A stretch of 10,156 nt of DNA, taken from NCBI GenBank assembly GCA_016202645.1, contig JACQOF010000076.1, positions 1 through 10,156 of the forward strand, in the 5' to 3' direction. Positions 5,153 to 10,156 of the stretch are shown here, piece by piece. The notes under the pieces are model-generated. The model was given only the letters and a program-made list of their open reading frames with translations. It searched no databases and was not told the origin of the DNA. Numbering within the stretch: position 1 is the stretch's first letter; each line of letters opens with the position of its first letter. A program made the translations under genes and the position numbers. Source of the stretch: a bacterium (GTDB lineage: Bacteria; Lindowbacteria; 2-12-FULL-62-27).

Positions 5153-6685
5153 ATGACCACCGCGACAGCTTCGCCCCTCCGCAGCCTCTCGGCGCTGAAA
5201 AAAATCGCGCACCAGAGGCGATGGTTTCAGGGCAAACGATTCGTCTACTACGGCGCAACGGCATGCGACTCGCACATGCTCTCGCATTTCCTGCCGGTCT
5301 CGGCGGTCATCTGCGATGACGACGGCGATGAGGTGCGCACGATCATTGAGAATGCCTGGGGCGCGAAGGTCTTCTCCTACGAACGGAAAAAGCGTGTCCG
5401 GCACGGCGACCCGGAACCGTTCGAGATGTTCTTCCTCCACGACGAAGGCGACCGCATCATGAAATGTATTGGGGAATGGGACGACGATGTCTGCTTCGTG
5501 CCGTTCTCCACGACGCCTGACCTCCAGGAATTCCTGTTTCATAAGGGTCGCCATCTGCGCCTCCTCCAAAATCCCGTGATCGTGCAGAATTATTTCGATT
5601 ACAAGGCGCGCCTCGCATGGCGCGCGGCCAAACTCGGCATTCCGATTCCCCCTGAAAGCTCCCTCGGATTTCTCGGAAGCCTCAACTATGAGGAACTCAC
5701 GCAGAAATACGGAGGCGCGTTCGTCGTCCAGGTCCCGCTCTCGTCGGCCGGCATGGGCACCGATATCATCCGGTCGAAAGTGGACTTCGACAACATGGTC
5801 GCGGAAAAACAGGAAATGCTCGAGGACCGGTTCGATCGGACCCAGGTCAAAATCACCAGGTTCCTGCCGGGGCCGCCCCTCAATTGCACGGCCTCCATTT
5901 GCAACGGAGAAATCGTCCTCTCCCCGCCCTGCGTCCAGATCGTCGGCGAACCCGCGCTCACGCCCGTCCAGACTCAACACAGCGGGTCGGACTTCAGCCT
6001 GAGAGGCATTCCGCCTGAAATTCGAAAACAGATGATCGACACGATGATCAAGGTCGGCCGCTGGATGGGGGGGAATTGCTATCGGGGAAACTTCGGCATC
6101 GACTTCCTCACGACCACCGATAAATCCGGCGTGCCGGACGCGGTCTTCGTCAGCGAAATTAACGCAAGACTCGTCAGCGAATCCCAGTACATGGCGGACT
6201 TCGAAGCCATGAGGGACGTCGTGCCGCTCAGCTTCTTCCACGTCGCCGAATTCATGAATTATGAAATACGCCCCGAAGACATCCTGCGATATAACGAGGC
6301 TCTGCCCGAGATCGAAGGCTCCAACCTCATCGTCTGCACGCTCGAGGAAGGCATCTTCCGATGTCCCGGGACTCTCAAGGCCGGCCGTTACGTCTGGCGC
6401 GACAACGCCCCGCTCTGGATCGGCCCGGGAATATCCCTCTCTGACACAAAAAACTCCGAGGAATTCGTCGTCACTTCCGGCGTCCCCTGCGAAGACCTCG
6501 TCATCGGACACCCCCGATACGGCTACCTCGACATCCCCCTCTTCAACGTCATGTCCCGCGAATCCGTCCTCGACCCCAATGACTGGAAACGCCTCAACCC
6601 AAAATGGCAGTCCATCATCCACGCCCTCCGCAACGCCGTCGCCCTCGCCCCCTGCCCCCCGCGCTCCCTCAAAGACCTCCCATAA
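5153..6685 (+). CDS. ATP-grasp domain protein (probable carboxylate-amine ligase)
   Basis: The 510-residue protein has an N-terminal Rossmann-like segment (~28-150: RFVYYGATACDSHML, AVICDDDGDE) followed by an ATP-grasp fold. Visible ATP-grasp features are the nucleotide-binding strand and flexible loop FVVQVPLSSAGMGTDIIRS (190-208), the ITRFLPGPPLNCTASIC strand (~234-250), RGNFGIDFL (311-319), and the metal-binding VSEINARL (333-340, with E335, N337 and R339). A C-terminal region (~370-510) is less familiar. Such enzymes activate a carboxylate as acyl phosphate and join it to an amine or other nucleophile. The start ATG at 5153 has no Shine-Dalgarno sequence and lies just after the 175-bp inverted-repeat element, so translation might depend on that structure or on readthrough. 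Pairing with the upstream C45 gene hints at amide formation and remodelling. The substrate is not inferable. Confidence 0.82.
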   Translation: MTTATASPLRSLSALKKIAHQRRWFQGKRFVYYGATACDSHMLSHFLPVSAVICDDDGDEVRTIIENAWGAKVFSYERKKRVRHGDPEPFEMFFLHDEGDRIMKCIGEWDDDVCFVPFSTTPDLQEFLFHKGRHLRLLQNPVIVQNYFDYKARLAWRAAKLGIPIPPESSLGFLGSLNYEELTQKYGGAFVVQVPLSSAGMGTDIIRSKVDFDNMVAEKQEMLEDRFDRTQVKITRFLPGPPLNCTASICNGEIVLSPPCVQIVGEPALTPVQTQHSGSDFSLRGIPPEIRKQMIDTMIKVGRWMGGNCYRGNFGIDFLTTTDKSGVPDAVFVSEINARLVSESQYMADFEAMRDVVPLSFFHVAEFMNYEIRPEDILRYNEALPEIEGSNLIVCTLEEGIFRCPGTLKAGRYVWRDNAPLWIGPGISLSDTKNSEEFVVTSGVPCEDLVIGHPRYGYLDIPLFNVMSRESVLDPNDWKRLNPKWQSIIHALRNAVALAPCPPRSLKDLP

Positions 6686-6717
6686 CTCTTTTCACTTCTG
6701 ACTTTATCTATATCTTT

Positions 6718-6740
6718 CCCTCTCTCCCTTTCTCCCTCCC
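6718..6740. repeat. CCCTYTCT octamer tract 4
   Basis: CCCTCTCT and CCCTTTCT are followed by CCCTCCC, giving four C3 runs on the plus strand. As with tract 1, the sequence ATTGAC follows within a few bases and begins a putative promoter. The rest of the 126-bp spacer shows only this tract, the promoter and a ribosome-binding site. Confidence 0.85.
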
Positions 6741-6743
6741 TAA

Positions 6744-6772
6744 TTGACTTTCCCCCCCAAATATTTGAAAAT
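6744..6772 (+). promoter_or_regulatory. Putative sigma70-type promoter of the ADH synthase gene
   Basis: TTGACT (6744-6749) and GAAAAT (6767-6772) are 17 bases apart and match 5 and 4 bases of the consensus. The leader to the ATG at 6812 would be ~33 bases with a GGGAGG ribosome-binding site at 6801-6806. A run of seven C lies in the spacer, as in the promoter at 34-62. Confidence 0.35.
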
Positions 6773-6811
6773 ACCCTCCGCGTGTCAGACTCGACTGCCA
6801 GGGAGGCAAAC

Positions 6812-7621
6812 ATGTTGATCGGCAAGGCGGTTCGCATGGACCGCATCATGGACCGGAAAACCGGGAACTGCGTCATCATCCCCATGGACCACGGCCTCAC
6901 CGTGGGGCCCATCCGCGGTCTCGAAAATATGCGGGAGACAGTCGCCAAGTGCGTCGAAGGCGGCGCCGACGCGGTGCTCCTCCACAAGGGCATCATCGAA
7001 CACGGATACCGGGGCGGCGAGGGCAAAGACTGCGGGCTCATCGTCCACCTCTCCGGGTCCACGGCCATGTCGCCCAAACCGAATTACAAGGTACTCGTCT
7101 GCACGGTCGAAGAAGCCATCCGCCGCGGCGCCGATGGCGTGTCCGTTCACATCAACCTCGCCGCCGATGAAGAACCCGAAATGCTCGAACAGCTCGGCCA
7201 CGTCTCCGCCCAGGCCCGCGCCTGGGGGATGCCGCTTCTTGCCATGATGTACACCCGCGGCGAAAAAGCCAAAGACCCCTACGACCCCCAGATCGTCTCC
7301 CACGCCGCCCGCGTCGGCGCGGAACTCGGCGCCGATCTCGTCAAAGTCCCCTACACGGGCGGCGTCGAAAGCTTCAAAAAAGTCGTCAACGGCTGCCCGG
7401 TCCCCGTCCTCATCGCGGGCGGCGACAAAATGGACACCGATATCGAAGTCCTCGAAATGATGCACGGCGCCATGCAGGCCGGCGCGCGCGGCGCGTCCAT
7501 CGGCCGCAATATCTTCCAGCACAAAGACCCCGCCAAAATGATCCGCGCCATCGCCGCCATCGTCCACGATAAAAAACCCGTCAAAGAAGCCGAAAAAATC
7601 CTCCGCGGCAAGTCTAAATAA
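6812..7621 (+). CDS. 2-amino-3,7-dideoxy-D-threo-hept-6-ulosonate (ADH) synthase, class I aldolase family
   Basis: This 269-residue DeoC/FbaB-type TIM-barrel lyase matches ADH synthase (archaeal MJ0400-like), which makes ADH from L-aspartate semialdehyde and a 6-deoxy-5-ketofructose phosphate donor as the first step of the alternative dehydroquinate route. Expected active-site residues are D26-H27 in [13 protein letters not shown]147 in AMMYTRG and the Schiff-base K178 in [10 protein letters not shown]; a phosphate-binding GAR/GRNIFQ segment lies at 224-235. ATG 6812 is chosen because GGGAGG (6801-6806) precedes it by five bases and family sequence begins there; the upstream GTG at 6782 adds ten residues of doubtful value. 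The partner gene, dehydroquinate synthase II, follows on the same strand. A plain fructose-bisphosphate aldolase is the main alternative, but the neighbour makes ADH synthase more likely. Confidence 0.87.
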   Translation: MLIGKAVRMDRIMDRKTGNCVIIPMDHGLTVGPIRGLENMRETVAKCVEGGADAVLLHKGIIEHGYRGGEGKDCGLIVHLSGSTAMSPKPNYKVLVCTVEEAIRRGADGVSVHINLAADEEPEMLEQLGHVSAQARAWGMPLLAMMYTRGEKAKDPYDPQIVSHAARVGAELGADLVKVPYTGGVESFKKVVNGCPVPVLIAGGDKMDTDIEVLEMMHGAMQAGARGASIGRNIFQHKDPAKMIRAIAAIVHDKKPVKEAEKILRGKSK

Positions 7622-7705
7622 CAACCGTGACCGCCTTGGCCTCGCACGACATGGCCTTTCGGCCTCGGAACTTGGCAACCCTTCTCGGACTCGCCAACAG
7701 GGTAT

Positions 7706-7860
7706 GGCGGCGGGTGGCGCGGAGGAGATGTCCCCCGAGCGGATTTGGATGCGCCGGAAGGCCCGGACGGCCGTGAGGCGCATCCACCTCGGAGCCCCGC
7801 AGGGATGCGGGGCGAGAATGAGCTCGGGGAACTTCTCCGACAGCGACAGGACCCGCCGCC
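7706..7860 (+). other. Highly foldable intergenic region, candidate structured RNA leader
   Basis: Nested complementary segments predict one fold: GGCGGCGGGT/ACCCGCCGCC (7706-7715/7851-7860), GGAGGAG/CTTCTCC (7721-7727/7832-7838, one G-T pair) and CCCCGAGC/GCTCGGGG (7733-7740/7822-7829). These enclose two hairpins: GGATGCGCC/GGCGCATCC (7747-7755/7777-7785) and GCCCCGCA/TGCGGGGC (7794-7801/7806-7813) with a GGGA tetraloop, giving a three-way junction. The whole 279-bp spacer 7622-7900 has no convincing coding sequence; additional small stems lie at 7653-7664 and 7672-7697. It sits 40 bases upstream of the dehydroquinate synthase II start. It may be a cis-regulatory leader or a repeat insertion; I recognise no known RNA class. 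Confidence 0.6.
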
Positions 7861-7900
7861 GGCGCGCTCGGCCATTAACGCCCCCGGGGGTTGACCTTCT

Positions 7901-8902
7901 TTGAAAAAAGAACTCTGGGTCCAGATCGACAAACCCGATAAATCCCTCGTCACGGCTTGCATCGAAGCCGGCGCCGACGCACTGCTCATTCCGCAGGCCG
8001 GACAGACGGACGCCATCCGCAAACTCGGCAAAATTAAAATCGTCGCGCCCGACGGCGACCTCAAACTCGGCGTCGACGCGGTCATTGTCAAAATTCATAA
8101 CAAGGAAGACGAACGCCGCGCCGCTCGCGAGGCCGCCAGCAAAACGGTCGTCGTCGATACTACCGACTGGACCATCATCCCTCTCGAAAACCTCGTCGCG
8201 CAGTCCGACGCCCTCTACACCTACGTCTCCGGCGCCGAGGAAGCCAGACTCGCGGCCGGCATCCTCGAAAAAGGCGTCAAGGGCGTCGTCCTCAGAAACG
8301 GCAGCGCCAAATCCGTCCGCGCCGTCGCCGACGCCCTCCGCGATCTCGAGGAATCCCTCACGCTCGTCCCCATTAAACTCACCAAAGTCGTCCAGACCGG
8401 CATGGGCGACCGCGTCTGCGTTGACACCTGCACCAAAATGTCCATGGGCGAAGGCATCCTCGTCGGCAACAGCTCCTCGGGGTTCTTCCTCGTTCACGCC
8501 GAAGTCGAAGAAAGCGAATACGTCGCCTCAAGACCCTTCCGCGTCAACGCCGGCGCACTCCACGCCTACTGCAAAGTCCCCGACGGCAAAACAAAATACC
8601 TCTCGGAAATTCAGGCGGGCGTCGAAGTCCTCCTCGTCCGCCACAACGGTAAAACCCAGCGCGCGGTCGTCGGCAGAGCCAAAATCGAACGCAGACCCAT
8701 GCTCCTCATCGAAGGCATCTCCCCCGACGCCCGCCCCGTCTCCCTCGTCCTCCAAAACGCCGAAACCATCAAACTTACCCTCGAATCCGGCATTCCCAAA
8801 TCCGTCGTCGACCTCATCCCCGGCGACTCCGTCCTCGGCCTCACCGACGACCCCGGCCGCCACTTCGGCATGAAAGTCAAAGAATCCATCCAGGAAAAAT
8901 AA
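7901..8902 (+). CDS. 3-dehydroquinate synthase II (archaeal type)
   Basis: The 333-residue protein belongs to the MJ1249-like family, which uses NAD+ to oxidatively deaminate and cyclise ADH to 3-dehydroquinate, entering the shikimate pathway. It is unrelated to classical AroB. Hallmarks are DTTDWTIIPLENLVAQ (86-101), GDRVCVDTCTKMSMGEGILVG (169-189), NSSSGFFLVHAE (190-201) and RPFRVNAGALHAY (211-223). The C-terminal half is beta-rich, ending DDPGRHFGMKV. The start is a TTG at 7901 where family sequence begins (MKKELWVQ); GGGGG at 7886-7890 is the only ribosome-binding candidate and forms part of the palindrome CCCCCGGGGG (7881-7890). The gene follows ADH synthase, the enzyme that supplies its substrate. 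Codons are strongly biased to C at third positions. Confidence 0.93.
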   Translation: MKKELWVQIDKPDKSLVTACIEAGADALLIPQAGQTDAIRKLGKIKIVAPDGDLKLGVDAVIVKIHNKEDERRAAREAASKTVVVDTTDWTIIPLENLVAQSDALYTYVSGAEEARLAAGILEKGVKGVVLRNGSAKSVRAVADALRDLEESLTLVPIKLTKVVQTGMGDRVCVDTCTKMSMGEGILVGNSSSGFFLVHAEVEESEYVASRPFRVNAGALHAYCKVPDGKTKYLSEIQAGVEVLLVRHNGKTQRAVVGRAKIERRPMLLIEGISPDARPVSLVLQNAETIKLTLESGIPKSVVDLIPGDSVLGLTDDPGRHFGMKVKESIQEK

Positions 8903-8949
8903 CCCCCTCCCAACGATTCAGCCCTCGCCGTCTTTCTCGACCCGGTTAC

Positions 8950-9007
8950 GTCATTCCCGCGTAAGCGGGAATCCAGATACGTCATTCCCGCGTAAGCGGG
9001 AATCCAG
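8950..9007. repeat. Tandem pair of dRS3/REP-like palindromes
   Basis: Two identical 27-bp units at 8950-8976 and 8981-9007 have an 8-bp stem ATTCCCGC/GCGGGAAT and GTAA loop, separated by ATAC. They differ from the copy at 2953-2979 only in the loop (GTAA versus GAAA) and share with it the right flank CCAGTCTGC. They lie between dehydroquinate synthase II and the recombinase gene. Confidence 0.9.
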
Positions 9008-9030
9008 TCTGCCTTTTCTATAATCTCTCT

Positions 9031-9049
9031 CCCTTTCTCCCTCTCCCCC
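9031..9049. repeat. CCCTYTCT octamer tract 5 (short)
   Basis: CCCTTTCT and CCCTCTCC are followed by CCC, preceded by CTCTCT. It is the shortest tract, with only three separate C3-or-longer runs, and as at 2953-3081 it follows a REP repeat. The remainder of the 215-bp spacer 8903-9117 shows a possible -10 (TATGCT, 9101-9106) without a good -35. Confidence 0.75.
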
Positions 9050-9117
9050 AGCGCTCGGTCACCAGCCACTTCTCTTTTTTCGCTTTATTTTCTCCATCAG
9101 TATGCTATGCTCCCCCC

Positions 9118-10156
9118 GTGACTACATTCACCCTCGCGGATAACGGCACTGACACCATCAAAGTCTCGTTCACCTTCGAGAAGGCCCTTCTACCGCTCAT
9201 CAAAAGCATCCCCGGGCGCATGTGGGATAACGAAAATAAATTCTGGGCCGTCCCCAAAACCCGCGACACCATCCGGCGATTCCGTCAGACCTTCTCCGGC
9301 CATACCATTCGCATCGACCCCGCTCTCAATCACCTCCTGGGCCCTGAACCCACAACCCACGGATCGGCCGCCCCGGATGATGCTCCGGTCGACCGCCGGG
9401 AGGGCCTCAAGGACCGCAGGCTCTCTTCCGTCCGTTCTCCCGCAACCGAGCGGCGGCGGGCCGACCTCGCTGAACACGTCTCTCGTCAACTCCGCGCCCG
9501 AAAGTACAGCCCACACACGGTCAAACTCTATAAAAACATCATCGCTGACTTCTCCCGCTCCTTCTCGCGCCCCATCGAGGAATTGTCCAACGACGACCTC
9601 ACCCAATATATCCTCCATCTCATCGAGAAAAGAGACGTCTCCACGTCCCGCGTCTCTCAGGTCGTCTGCGCGCTTAAATTTATGTACGGCAAATTGTTCG
9701 ATCGCAAGGATATCGTCCTTAAACTCGACCACCCGCGCAAAGATAAAAAACTCCCGAAAGTCCTCGATCGCGATGACGTGTTGGCCATCCTCAATGCCAC
9801 CCAATCCCCCAAACACCGCCTCATCCTTGAAATCATGTACTCCTCCGGCCTCCGCGTATCCGAAGTCGCCCGCATCAAAGTTACGGACATCAACCTCTCT
9901 GACCTCTCGCTCTCAGTCAGAGCCGGCAAAGGCCGTAAAGACCGCCAAACCATGCTCTCCGAAAAATCATTGAACCTCCTCAAAGTCTTCATGGCCGGCA
10001 AATCCGCCGACGACTTCCTCTTCGAAGGCAAACCCCCGGACCAGCCCATCTCGCCAAGAACCATCCAAAAAATATTCAATCAAGCCCTCATCCGCTCTGG
10101 CATCCAAAAGAAAGCCTCTTGCCACACCTTCCGCCACAGCTTCGCCAGCCACCTCA
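9118..10156 (+). CDS. Tyrosine recombinase/integrase with HARP-like N-terminal domain (3' end outside window)
   Basis: An open frame of 346 codons runs off the window end. The GTG at 9118 is the best start, giving MTTFTLADNGTDTIKVSF. Residues 1-66 resemble the small HARP-like domain (VSFTFEKALLPLIKSIPGRMWDNENKFWAVP), known from SMARCAL1-type proteins and from some bacterial integrases. Residues ~67-114 form a basic linker. Residues ~115-205 are a SAM-like core-binding domain (SPHTVKLYKNIIADF) and ~212 onward the catalytic domain with Arg246 in SSGLRVSEV, Lys271 in AGKGRKDR, and His336/Arg339 in HTFRHSFASHL. The catalytic Tyr should lie ~30-45 residues beyond the window. It would catalyse site-specific DNA strand exchange; Xer-like, phage or integron-like roles cannot be separated here. 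No phage genes are visible nearby. Confidence 0.88.
   Translation, partial: MTTFTLADNGTDTIKVSFTFEKALLPLIKSIPGRMWDNENKFWAVPKTRDTIRRFRQTFSGHTIRIDPALNHLLGPEPTTHGSAAPDDAPVDRREGLKDRRLSSVRSPATERRRADLAEHVSRQLRARKYSPHTVKLYKNIIADFSRSFSRPIEELSNDDLTQYILHLIEKRDVSTSRVSQVVCALKFMYGKLFDRKDIVLKLDHPRKDKKLPKVLDRDDVLAILNATQSPKHRLILEIMYSSGLRVSEVARIKVTDINLSDLSLSVRAGKGRKDRQTMLSEKSLNLLKVFMAGKSADDFLFEGKPPDQPISPRTIQKIFNQALIRSGIQKKASCHTFRHSFASHL

Noticed and set aside
4964-6622. A 552-codon minus-strand open frame opposite the ATP-grasp gene
   Set aside because: Its translation is low-complexity Asp/Glu/Arg/Val-rich sequence typical of the antisense of a GC-rich gene, while the plus strand has clear ATP-grasp motifs.
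7704-7904. Small plus-strand open frame in the spacer before dehydroquinate synthase II
   Set aside because: Arg-rich translation, no ribosome-binding site, and the sequence is better explained by complementary stems.
6785-8497. A 570-codon minus-strand open frame across both aromatic genes
   Set aside because: It is antisense to two recognisable enzymes and spans their spacer; composition is again Asp/Phe/Gly-rich antisense artefact.
8950-9007. CRISPR array
   Set aside because: Only two repeats with a 4-base spacer, and the unit is a dispersed palindrome also present at 2953; no cas genes.

Overview
The window is a piece of a GC-rich genome from a diderm bacterium. An orphan LolD-type lipoprotein-export ATPase and a secreted TPR protein point to an outer membrane. 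Aromatic biosynthesis is represented by the archaeal-type enzyme pair (ADH synthase plus 3-dehydroquinate synthase II). That pair occurs in archaea and in a scattered set of bacteria, including some Deltaproteobacteria and many uncultivated lineages. I cannot place the organism at phylum level from this sequence. All intergenic spaces are packed with short repeats, which suggests an uncultivated, repeat-rich genome.

Layout, left to right. (1) A putative promoter and a secreted protein with three C-terminal TPRs (73-1350). (2) A C/G-rich inverted repeat, then a trehalose-6-phosphate phosphatase-like HAD protein (1454-2275) that overlaps a DedA-family membrane protein by one base (2275-2913). 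The last ~32 codons of the phosphatase lie in a hairpin repeat. (3) dRS3/REP-like repeats, then a LolD-type ABC ATPase on the minus strand (3037-3759) whose C-terminal tail is encoded by an octanucleotide microsatellite. (4) A repeat-filled divergent spacer, then a C45-family (acyl-CoA:6-APA acyltransferase-like) Ntn hydrolase (3919-4956) and an ATP-grasp protein (5153-6685). Between these two lies a 175-bp element bounded by a perfect 21-bp inverted repeat. (5) ADH synthase (6812-7621) and 3-dehydroquinate synthase II (7901-8902), separated by a 279-bp spacer that can fold into a multi-stem structure. (6) Tandem REP repeats and a tyrosine recombinase with an unusual HARP-like N-terminal domain (9118 onward, cut by the window end).

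How genes work together. The two aromatic genes catalyse consecutive steps that lead to 3-dehydroquinate and form the clearest functional unit. The C45 hydrolase and the ATP-grasp protein are both amide-chemistry enzymes, so they may act in one pathway, but product and substrate cannot be read from the sequence. OtsB-like and DedA are translationally coupled; a shared role is not evident.

The most unusual content is non-coding. It comprises two unrelated, highly foldable intergenic elements (4960-5134 and about 7706-7860), five tracts of the octamer CCCTYTCT all in the same orientation, and repeats that have altered the C-termini of two proteins.
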